Source: JAJPIG01 sp035531675 (lineage in GTDB: Bacteria > Desulfobacterota > Binatia > Binatales > Binataceae). From it: 64,000 bases of DNA. Below, one piece after another: positions 32,273 to 39,804 of the stretch; position 1 is the first letter of the stretch; the number at the start of each line of letters is the position of its first letter. A program made the position numbers and the translations under genes. The notes beneath the pieces were generated by a model. That model had not been told where the DNA came from. It worked only from the letters and a program-made list of their open reading frames with translations, and ran no database searches. The stretch spans positions 17,093-81,092 of the forward strand of contig DATKSL010000008.1 of the NCBI GenBank assembly GCA_035531675.1, given 5' to 3'.

Positions 32273-33730
32273 TCAACTTTCCCGGCCCATCGCGCTCTGC
32301 GGAGCGGCGGCGGTGGCGCCGTCGGGCGCTTCGAGCCGGTAGCGCTGGACTTTGCGATAAAGCGTCGAGAGATGGACGCCGAGGATCTGCGCGGCCTTGA
32401 CCTTGTCGCCCTTGACCTTGTCGAGCACGCGTTTGATGTGCTCCTGCTCGAGTTCTTCGAGCGTCAGCCCGGAGCCCTCGAGCTCGCTCCATCCCGAGGC
32501 CGGCGTGTTGCGGACCTTCTCGGGCAGGTCGTGCGAATGAATCACGTTGGTCTCGGCCAGGATGACGGCGCGTTCGATGGCGTTCTCGAGCTCGCGGACA
32601 TTGCCGGGCCATGGATAGCCGACCAGCGCGCGCATCGCACCGCGCGAAAACCGGATCGTCGAGCGGTTCAGCGCCTTCTCGTACTTGTGCAGGAAATGGT
32701 TGGCGAGCAGCGGGATATCGTCGCGCCGCTCGCGCAGCGGCGGCAGCGTAATGGTGATGACGTTGATGCGGTAGAGCAGCTCCTCGCGGAAGCGTCCGGC
32801 CTTGACCTCGCGATCGAGATCGCGATTGGTCGCGCACAGCACCCGCACGTCGAAACGCACGGGCTCGTTGGCGCCGAGCGGATAGGCTTCGCGCTCCTGC
32901 AGGGCGCGCAGCAGCTTGACCTGCAGCGACAACGGCAGCTCGCCGATCTCGTCGAAGAACACCGTGCCGCCGTCGGCGGCCTTGAGCAGTCCCTGCTTGT
33001 CCTGGCCCGCGCCGGTAAAGGCGCCGCGCTTGTAGCCGAAAAGCTCGCTCTCGAGCAGATTTTCGGGCAGCGCGCCGCAGTTGATCGGCAGGAAACGCGC
33101 GTTGGCGCGCTCGGAGCTGAAATGGATCGCGCGCGCGACCAGCTCCTTGCCGGTCCCCGACTCGCCCGTGACCAGCACGCTGGAGTCGGTGCGGGCGACC
33201 TTCTCCATCACCCGGTAGACCTGCTCCATGGCGTCGCTTTTGCCGATGATGTTCTCGAAGCGGTACTTCTCGCGCAGCTCGCGGCGCAGGAAGCGATTCT
33301 CGCGGAACAGCGCCTTCTCCTTGAGCGCGTTGCGGACCACCGCCTTCAGATGATCGTTGGCGAAGGGCTTGGTGATGTAGTCATAGGCGCCGGTATGCAA
33401 CGCCTCGATCGCCGACTCGACGCTCGCATAGGCGGTCACGATGATGCCCATCACCTCGGGATCGATCGCCCGAATCCGGCTCAGCAGTTCGAGCCCGCTC
33501 GCGCCGCCGCCGAGATTGAGGTCGATGATCGCGGCGTCGATACCCTCGCGCGCGAAGCGCTCGCTGTTGAAGATTTCCAGCGCGGTGGCCGGCGAATGGG
33601 CGTCGATCACCTCGTAGCCGTCGCCGCGCAGGAGCTGGACGATAATCGAGCGCATCAACTGCTCGTCCTCGACCACCATGATGCGGCAGGGACCGCCCTG
33701 CGGGGCACTCAATTTCTGCTCGGTTTCCAT
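32273..33730 (-). CDS. Sigma-54-dependent response regulator (NtrC family)
   Basis: The 485 residues comprise a receiver domain (15-135) with the acidic pair Glu21/Asp22 and the phosphoacceptor Asp70, and an AAA+ sigma-54 interaction domain (about 160-400). The latter has GESGTGKE as Walker A, the GAFTGA loop that contacts sigma-54, and FFDEIGELP as Walker B. A Fis-type helix-turn-helix follows (AAQILGVHLSTLYRKVQRY). The start overlaps the kinase stop, so the two form a cognate pair. The regulon is unknown; no clear -24/-12 promoter was identified near neighbouring genes. Confidence 0.94.
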   Translation of the reverse strand: METEQKLSAPQGGPCRIMVVEDEQLMRSIIVQLLRGDGYEVIDAHSPATALEIFNSERFAREGIDAAIIDLNLGGGASGLELLSRIRAIDPEVMGIIVTAYASVESAIEALHTGAYDYITKPFANDHLKAVVRNALKEKALFRENRFLRRELREKYRFENIIGKSDAMEQVYRVMEKVARTDSSVLVTGESGTGKELVARAIHFSSERANARFLPINCGALPENLLESELFGYKRGAFTGAGQDKQGLLKAADGGTVFFDEIGELPLSLQVKLLRALQEREAYPLGANEPVRFDVRVLCATNRDLDREVKAGRFREELLYRINVITITLPPLRERRDDIPLLANHFLHKYEKALNRSTIRFSRGAMRALVGYPWPGNVRELENAIERAVILAETNVIHSHDLPEKVRNTPASGWSELEGSGLTLEELEQEHIKRVLDKVKGDKVKAAQILGVHLSTLYRKVQRYRLEAPDGATAAAPQSAMGRES

Positions 33731-35439
33731 CAGGCGTTCAGCGTCTCACCCTCGACTTCGGTTTCGGCCACATAGGCCGGCAGGTAGATGGTGACCGCGG
33801 TGCCCTGCCCGACCTCGCTTTCGACCTTGATGGTGCCGTGGTTGCCAAGCACGATCCGCTGGCACAGCGAAAGTCCGAGCCCGGTGCCGGCGCCCGCCGG
33901 CTTGGTGGTGAAGAACGGATCGAAGACCCGTTCCAGATGCTCGCGCGGGATGCCGATGCCGTTGTCGATCACTTTCATCTTGACCTTGCGCACCCGCGGG
34001 CCGGCCTCGGGCTTGAAGTTCTCGGTTACGATCCGGATCGTCGCGCCCTCGCTGGGCACCGCGTCGGCGGCATTGAACAGCAGGTTCAGCAGCACCTGCT
34101 GAACCTCGTTGTTGTCGACGTGGGCCGGGGTCAGGTCGGGGGCCAGCTCGGGCTTAAGGGTGATGCCGCTGAAGCGCTTGTTATAGCTCACCAGGCGCAG
34201 CGTCTCCTCGATAAGCGCGTTCAGGTCGACGGCCTGGCGATGGGCAGTTGAGGGGCGCGCGAAGTTGACCAGATCCTTGAGGGTCCCCGAGATGCGGGTG
34301 ATTTGGGTCAGGATGGTATGGAGCGTCGAGCGCCGCGTTGGATCGTCTTCGCTGGTGAGCAGCGACTGGACCAGCGACGAGATCGAGGCCAGCGGATTAT
34401 TCACCTCGTGCGCGACGCCGGCGGCGAAGGTGCCGACCGCCGCCAGGCGCTCGGCCTTGAGCAGCTCATCGAGCATCTCACGGCGCTGGGAGACGTCGTG
34501 CAGAATGAGCTGGATAAAATTATATTCGCCGAACGGGATGAGCGCCGAGTTGACGTCGAAATAGCGCCCGCCGATGGCGAGGTCCCGGATCTGATCGAAG
34601 CCGTTGTGGACCACCGTGCGCAGATGGCGGGTGAGCTGCGGCAGCCCGTCGGCCGGGGAAAGTTCCGCGATCGTGTGGCCCACCAGTCGCGCGTCGCCGT
34701 TGCCCGGCATCCGGTCGTGCAGCCGTTCGGCCGCGGAGTTGGCGCTGGTCACGATCCAGGACTCCGGGTCGATCTCGTACATCGGGTCGGGCGCGTGATT
34801 GATCGAGTTGCGGTACTTCTCCTCGGAGAGCCGCAGCGCCTTCTCGCGCGACTCGACGTAGAACTGCGACACCATCAGGCGGCGCTCGTCGATCGCGGCG
34901 ACCACGGTATTGCGCAGATGCTCGCGGCGCTTGCCGTAGCGCTCGGGAGTGATGCGGCTCAGGATGATCTGTTTGAGCGCAATATGGACCCCGTTGAACT
35001 GCGACGGCTCGGCCCGCGACAGCATCCCCTCCTGGCAGTGCCGGCGCAGATGGATGTAAGTCCGGATGTCGTCGGGATCGCGCAGATGGTCGCGGAAGCG
35101 GAGCAGCGCGTTCCCGAGTTCAGCGCCGATTTGCGCGGCCGGACGACGGGTGGGCGAGGTGCCGCTGAAGATCGACTCGATCGAAGTGCGCCACTGCTCG
35201 ACGATCGCGCTGAACTCCTCATCGATCAGCTCGGCGATCGTGGCCCGCGCGGCGAGGCTCTCCCGCGAGCGGCTGTAGGCGTGGTCGAACAGCGGCACCA
35301 GGAACTTCTCGATTCCGCCCAGCGCCTTGCGAATCGATTCGATCTCCTCGGCGCTGGCTTGAATCGGGAGATCGCTCGGCTGCCGACGCGTCGTCGTTTT
35401 GCTTACCCGGCAGCGGGAAGATCGGGGGGTCGTTCTCAT
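33730..35439 (-). CDS. PAS-containing sensor histidine kinase
   Basis: The 569-residue protein has no transmembrane helix, so it senses a cytoplasmic signal. Residues 30-200 are an unassigned helical region that resembles RsbR-type N-terminal domains. A PAS domain follows (about 205-320, YRNSINHAPDPMYEID), then the HisKA dimerisation helix with GVAHEVNNPLASI (His344) and a HATPase domain containing NLLFNAADA, DNGIGIP and GTGLGLSLC boxes. It overlaps the NtrC-type regulator, its probable phosphotransfer partner. The start may lie further in, because the first 28 residues are basic and unusual. It is divergent from the glycosyltransferase, with about 194 bases of non-coding DNA between them. 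Confidence 0.92.
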   Translation of the reverse strand: MRTTPRSSRCRVSKTTTRRQPSDLPIQASAEEIESIRKALGGIEKFLVPLFDHAYSRSRESLAARATIAELIDEEFSAIVEQWRTSIESIFSGTSPTRRPAAQIGAELGNALLRFRDHLRDPDDIRTYIHLRRHCQEGMLSRAEPSQFNGVHIALKQIILSRITPERYGKRREHLRNTVVAAIDERRLMVSQFYVESREKALRLSEEKYRNSINHAPDPMYEIDPESWIVTSANSAAERLHDRMPGNGDARLVGHTIAELSPADGLPQLTRHLRTVVHNGFDQIRDLAIGGRYFDVNSALIPFGEYNFIQLILHDVSQRREMLDELLKAERLAAVGTFAAGVAHEVNNPLASISSLVQSLLTSEDDPTRRSTLHTILTQITRISGTLKDLVNFARPSTAHRQAVDLNALIEETLRLVSYNKRFSGITLKPELAPDLTPAHVDNNEVQQVLLNLLFNAADAVPSEGATIRIVTENFKPEAGPRVRKVKMKVIDNGIGIPREHLERVFDPFFTTKPAGAGTGLGLSLCQRIVLGNHGTIKVESEVGQGTAVTIYLPAYVAETEVEGETLNA

Positions 35440-35633
35440 GCTCTGCCTTATTCGGCGCTCTGACCGAAAACCTACAACTAACTTCGCATTCTGATAACTT
35501 TAACGCAACAATCTTTCTTTGCATAACGCGAATCCCCGCAGCTACAAAAACCATATGCTTCATCGACTCACCAAATCGTTGGCATGAGCATCCCAATTGG
35601 TTCTCGCGTCGATTCGTAAGCCATCGTAACCGC

Positions 35634-38162
35634 TTGATTTTATTGATTTGTCGTGATGGCACAGGTTTGGCACCTTGGTCCTTTGTGCCATCCGTTGTAA
35701 CTTCCATTCCGATCGTCGTGCCGCACGGAAAATTTTTCCTGCGCGGTGCGCAGAAGTTCTTCCTCAAGGCCGTGCGCCTCGACGGTCCGATTAACGTCTC
35801 GGATTTCGATCACAAGCTGCGCGCCCTGGCGCGGCTCGAAGAGCTCCATCGCGACCATACCACCGCCCTGGTTCTCAGCGAGGAGCAGGCCGAGGCGGCG
35901 CTCGATCTGGCCGCGCTGGGCGGACTCTACGCGCTGGTCGAGCTCGCCGTCGAACCGCAACAGCTCCTGACACGCCAGGGGCTGCGTACCGCGGAAGCCT
36001 GGATCGAATCGGCTGTGCATTCGCTCGGTGGACGCCCCGGGTTGGTCGGTTTTCTGATCGATTGTCCGATCGAGCAGGATGCGCTGCGGGCCCACGGCGT
36101 CAAACGGATACGCGCGGCGCTGCGGCGGCTGGTTCGCAAGATTCGCGCGGCCGGTTTCGCCGGCGGGATTCATCATCGGATCGAAACCCGCGCGCTGGCG
36201 CTCGAGGAAGAGGATTTCATTTACAGCGACGCCACCGGTCTGTCGCCCGGCGAGCTGCGCGACTACCTGGCCGCGATGCACAATGTCGCCGACGCGCGCC
36301 CGGTCATAATCGAATTCAAGGGCTTTAACCCCGGCAGCGAGGAACTGGTCGCCACCGCCTTCGGGATGGGTGCGGCGGGCGTGGTCGCCCCGGCCGTGCC
36401 GATGATGCCGCCGCTCCACGCGCTCGCGCTGGGCCGTGTCCCAGGGTCCGAGCTGCATCCGTTCCTGGCGATGAATGGCAACTGCCCGCCCGCTCCGGCT
36501 CGCACGCCGATGGTTTCGATCGTAATTTGCGCCTATAACGCCGAGCGCACCATGCGGGCCTGCCTCGAATCGCTGACCAAGCTCGACTACGCGGACTACG
36601 AGGTGATAATCGTCGACGACGGCGCGCGCGATCGGACTGCTGCAATTGCGGCCGACTTTCCGCAGTTCCAGCTGATCCGTCAGCCCAACCGGGGCTTGAG
36701 CGTCGCCCGCAACGTCGGGCTCAATCGTGCGCGCGGCGAGCTGGTCGCCTACACCGATTCGGATTGCGTGGTCGATCCGCACTGGCTCACCCTGATGGTA
36801 CGGGCGATGGACGAGCGCGGCTTCGACGCCTGCGGCGGCCCCAATTATGCCCCGCACGAAGAGGGGCGTCTCGAAGCCTGCTGCGCGGCGTCGCCCGGCG
36901 CGCCCTGCCAGGTGCTGATCGGCGAGGAACACGCCGAGCATCTGGCGGGCTGCAACATGGTGTTCCGCAAAGCGGTGCTGGCGCAGATCGGCGGCTTCGA
37001 CCCGCAGTTCACCGCCGCCGGCGACGACGTCGATATCTGCTGGCGGATGAGCGCGGCCGGCTTCTGCATCGGCTTCGCCCCGGCCGCCTTCGTCTGGCAT
37101 TTCCGCCGCAACACGGTGCAGGCCTACTACGGCCAGCAGCGCGGCTACGGCCGGGCCGAGGCGATGCTCTACTTCAAGTATCCCGAGCGCTTCAACCTGC
37201 TCGGTCAAATCAAGTGGCGCGGCCGTATTCCCGGGATCAACCGGATGCTGCCGGGCGGCGACGAAAAGCGCATCTGGTGGAAGGCGCCGGCTGCCCATGC
37301 CCAGGCGCTCGAAGCTCCGGCCGATAGCCTGATCGGGTTTCTGCCGCAGACCCTGGAGTGGAACCTGGCCTGGGGCGCGGCGCTGGCGGTCTGCGCATTC
37401 AAGGGCGTGACTATCCTGCCGGCGCTGGTGATGATTCTGACCGGGCCATTGTGGGCGCTTCATTACGCGCGCCGCGCGCCGCTCGAGCGCTGCCACGACC
37501 GGCTGAGCTCGCGCCTGCTAATCGCGCTGCTGGCCTACACCGGCCCGATGGCGAGAACGCTCAGGCGCTACCGGACCCGGTTCACGATGGCGGCGAATAT
37601 GGGTATCGATACGCCGCCGCGCCAGCGCCCGCGAATCGATCTCCGCCGCCGCGCGCTGACGCTCAGCTACTGGAACGATCGCTACATCACCCGCGACGCG
37701 CTGCTCGCCGATCTGACCCGGCTCTTCCAGCAGCTGCGTTGCCCGGTAACCGTCGAGCCCGGATGGCGCGACTACGACCTCGAGGCCCGACCCGACCCGT
37801 GGACCCGCGTCGAGATCCGCAGCGCCGACGAAGAGCACGGCGGGATGAAGCTTATCAACCGGGTCGCCGCGCGCGTGCGGCTTAGCGCCGCCGGCAAACT
37901 GGCACTGCTCGCCGGAGTGGCCTCGACCGCCGCCTGCGCGATGCTCGGCGCGCCGGATGCGACGATTGCGGCCGCGGCGCTGACCCTGGCCGGGACCGTC
38001 TGCCTGGTGGCCGAGACCTTCGAGGCCGGCCGCTTCGCCTACCGCGCCATCGAAGTCTGCGCGCAGGGGCTTGCGCTCACACCGCTCGGCGCACCCGCCC
38101 GCGCCGCCCGAACGATCGACGCATCGTCAGCGGCGCCCGCTTCCGAAGCGCTCGCCAAGTAA
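35634..38162 (+). CDS. Family 2 glycosyltransferase with degenerate N-terminal glycosidase-like domain
   Basis: The frame spans 842 residues. The first 270 or so resemble a TIM-barrel glycoside-hydrolase-like module: PHGKFFLRGAQKFFLKAVR is its usual opening strand pair, but much of the barrel is shortened. Residues about 290-520 are a GT2 domain with VSIVICAYNAE, a VDDGARD motif, the metal-binding DSD near 374-376 and GDDVDICWRM as the acceptor-site region. Hydrophobic segments in the last third suggest membrane association. The first possible start is the TTG at 35634; TTG 35667 or GTG 35685 are alternatives and no nearby ATG exists. It probably makes an envelope polysaccharide; the sugar is unknown. 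Confidence 0.78.
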   Translation: MILLICRDGTGLAPWSFVPSVVTSIPIVVPHGKFFLRGAQKFFLKAVRLDGPINVSDFDHKLRALARLEELHRDHTTALVLSEEQAEAALDLAALGGLYALVELAVEPQQLLTRQGLRTAEAWIESAVHSLGGRPGLVGFLIDCPIEQDALRAHGVKRIRAALRRLVRKIRAAGFAGGIHHRIETRALALEEEDFIYSDATGLSPGELRDYLAAMHNVADARPVIIEFKGFNPGSEELVATAFGMGAAGVVAPAVPMMPPLHALALGRVPGSELHPFLAMNGNCPPAPARTPMVSIVICAYNAERTMRACLESLTKLDYADYEVIIVDDGARDRTAAIAADFPQFQLIRQPNRGLSVARNVGLNRARGELVAYTDSDCVVDPHWLTLMVRAMDERGFDACGGPNYAPHEEGRLEACCAASPGAPCQVLIGEEHAEHLAGCNMVFRKAVLAQIGGFDPQFTAAGDDVDICWRMSAAGFCIGFAPAAFVWHFRRNTVQAYYGQQRGYGRAEAMLYFKYPERFNLLGQIKWRGRIPGINRMLPGGDEKRIWWKAPAAHAQALEAPADSLIGFLPQTLEWNLAWGAALAVCAFKGVTILPALVMILTGPLWALHYARRAPLERCHDRLSSRLLIALLAYTGPMARTLRRYRTRFTMAANMGIDTPPRQRPRIDLRRRALTLSYWNDRYITRDALLADLTRLFQQLRCPVTVEPGWRDYDLEARPDPWTRVEIRSADEEHGGMKLINRVAARVRLSAAGKLALLAGVASTAACAMLGAPDATIAAAALTLAGTVCLVAETFEAGRFAYRAIEVCAQGLALTPLGAPARAARTIDASSAAPASEALAK

Positions 38163-38210
38163 TCGGCGGCGAAATCGTCGGCCCGCTGGTATCGTACCGG
38201 CCGCTTCTGC

Positions 38211-38603
38211 TTGAATCGGCCGGTGGTGATGCTCAGGCGGATTCTACTGCTGGCGCTGGCCGGCGCGACGGGAACCCTGGCGCGCTATTGGTTGTCGGGC
38301 TTCGTCCAGCGCTCGAACCTGACCTTTGCGTGGGGCACGCTGGCGGTCAACGGCCTGGGATGCTTCCTGTTCGGCCTGGTCTGGACGCTGGCCGAGGAGC
38401 GGCTGCTGATCAGCGGTGAAACCCGCATCATCCTGCTGGGTGGCTTCATGGGCGCCTTCACCACCTTCTCCACCTACATGTTCGAGACCCGCCAGATGCT
38501 GGCCGCCTCGGAGTGGCTCCTGGGCGCAACTAACTTCGCGGTCGAAAACTTAGCCGCCTTTGCCCTGCTGATTCTCGGCATTGTCCTGGGCCGAATGATT
38601 TAG
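38211..38603 (+). CDS. crcB: Fluoride ion channel CrcB/Fluc
   Basis: Fluc channels export fluoride as dual-topology dimers. The 130-residue protein has four hydrophobic helices and family signatures GATGTLARYWLSG near the N-terminus, the NGLGCFLFGL helix and GGFMGAFTTFSTYMFE, which contains the Phe-box and the Na+ site residues. A TTG at 38211 is used here; ATG 38229 would remove six residues. The gene is 12 bases upstream of a DUF190 gene, a frequent partner. No fluoride riboswitch could be recognised in the 48-base upstream gap. Confidence 0.93.
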   Translation: MNRPVVMLRRILLLALAGATGTLARYWLSGFVQRSNLTFAWGTLAVNGLGCFLFGLVWTLAEERLLISGETRIILLGGFMGAFTTFSTYMFETRQMLAASEWLLGATNFAVENLAAFALLILGIVLGRMI

Positions 38604-38615
38604 AGGAGAGCGCGT

Positions 38616-38972
38616 ATGCATCTTCCGTCAGAGGGTGAGCTGCTCAGAATTTTTATCGGCTCGAGCGACCTCTACCATCATCGCCCGCTGCACGAGGTGA
38701 TCGTCGAGGAGGCGCGCAAGCGCGGGATGGCCGGGGCGACCGTGCTGCGCGGCACGCTCGGCTTCGGCGCCCATAGCCGCATCCATTCGGCCAAGATCCT
38801 GCGGCTCTCCGAGGACCTGCCGATGGTGATCGAGATCGTCGATATCCCCGAACGTATCGAAGCCTTCCTGCCGGATCTCGACAGCTGGATGGACGAGGGG
38901 ATGGTAACGGTCGAAAAGGTCCGCGTGATCACCTACCGGCACAGCGAAACCAAGGCTCGCAATTTGCGCTGA
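38616..38972 (+). CDS. DUF190 family protein
   Basis: This 118-residue PII-like small protein begins with an LLRIFIGSSDLYHHRPLHEVIVEEARKRGMAGATVLRG type pattern spread over residues 8-45. The GxHSRIHSAKILRLSEDLPMVIEIVD strand pair that defines DUF190 follows. DUF190 proteins often sit next to CrcB and are thought to modulate fluoride resistance, but the mechanism is unknown. The start has a GAGGAGA site and follows crcB by 12 bases, so the two form an operon. Confidence 0.92.
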   Translation: MHLPSEGELLRIFIGSSDLYHHRPLHEVIVEEARKRGMAGATVLRGTLGFGAHSRIHSAKILRLSEDLPMVIEIVDIPERIEAFLPDLDSWMDEGMVTVEKVRVITYRHSETKARNLR

Positions 38973-39013
38973 CCCCGGCGCCGGCACGCGCCAGCCGGCA
39001 ATAGAACGGAAGA

Positions 39014-39475
39014 TCAGTCGAGCTTGGCGCGCAACTGGACCAGTTCGCGGCGTACCTCGGTCAGCGCGCGCCGCAGGATCGCCTCCGACTTGCCGCCACC
39101 GGCGCTATCGGCACCGCCCGCCCCGGCGGCCGGGGCAGCAACGCGGCGGATCGGCTCCTCGCCCTTGAGCGCCGCCTCCAGACCGTTCTCGCGGATATAC
39201 TTCTTGGCCCCCTCGATCGTGAAGCGCTCCTTGTGGAGCAGGCGCTTCACCGCCTTTAGGGTCTCGAGGTCCTGCTCGAGATAGTAGCGATGGCCCGACG
39301 GCGTGTGGCGCGGTTTGAGGAACGCGAACTGCGTCTCCCAGAAACGCAGCACGAACGGCGCGACTCCAACCTTTTTGGCCGCCTCGCCGATCTTCAGGTT
39401 GCGTCCGCTCTCCGGCGCCGATGAGGCCTTGCCCTTGCTGGTGCGCGTCTCAGACTTGCGTGACGAATGACTCAT
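39014..39475 (-). CDS. MerR-family transcriptional regulator
   Basis: The 153-residue protein has a MerR winged helix-turn-helix (about 26-95): LKIGEAAKKVGVAPFVLRFWE and then SGHRYYLEQDLETLKAVKRLL. A linker and a short C-terminal coiled coil follow. There is no metal-binding Cys set at the C-terminus, so a metal-sensing role is unlikely. The position after ihfA at the end of the thrS-pheST cluster is conserved in many proteobacteria, where this gene is usually annotated only as MerR-family. The ATG overlaps the ihfA stop by 4 bases. Confidence 0.9.
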   Translation of the reverse strand: MSHSSRKSETRTSKGKASSAPESGRNLKIGEAAKKVGVAPFVLRFWETQFAFLKPRHTPSGHRYYLEQDLETLKAVKRLLHKERFTIEGAKKYIRENGLEAALKGEEPIRRVAAPAAGAGGADSAGGGKSEAILRRALTEVRRELVQLRAKLD

Positions 39476-39765
39476 GAGCGCGTCTTGTCGCCGTTGGCAA
39501 CCATCTCCTTCAATGCCTGGCTGGGTTTGAAGGATAGCACGCGGCGGTGGTCGATGATGATGGGGTCGCCGGTCTGCGGATTGCGCCCGCGCCGGGCGCG
39601 CTTGTGGTTGACGATGAAGCTGCCGAAGCCCGATATCTTGACCTTCTCACCCCGGCACAAGGTATCGCGGATGATGCCCAGCACCGCTTCGAACACTTCG
39701 GCGGCTTCCTTCTTCGAGGAACCGGTGCGCTCGTAGATCAGCTCTACGAGATCGATTTTCGTCAT
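39472..39765 (-). CDS. ihfA: Integration host factor subunit alpha
   Basis: The 97-residue HU/IHF protein carries GFGSFIVNHKRARRGRNPQTG over the DNA-bending arm and RVLSFKPSQALKEMVN-type closure. The location directly downstream of pheT is the signature position of ihfA, as in E. coli. Together with the beta-type subunit at 7507-7815 it would form the IHF heterodimer that bends DNA for replication, recombination and sigma-54 promoters, fitting the NtrC-type regulator in this window. Confidence 0.92.
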   Translation of the reverse strand: MTKIDLVELIYERTGSSKKEAAEVFEAVLGIIRDTLCRGEKVKISGFGSFIVNHKRARRGRNPQTGDPIIIDHRRVLSFKPSQALKEMVANGDKTRS

Positions 39766-39804
39766 CCCTTGAGGCGTACCGTCCCCCGACGCGAAGCCCG
39801 CAAG

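Noticed and set aside
35219..35767. 182-residue minus-strand frame across the histidine kinase start
   Set aside because: It overlaps the kinase in another frame, lacks family similarity, and its upstream part is in the non-coding divergent gap.
38163..38228. Possible fluoride riboswitch before crcB
   Set aside because: The gap is only 48 bases to the TTG start and does not show the conserved crcB motif pairings.
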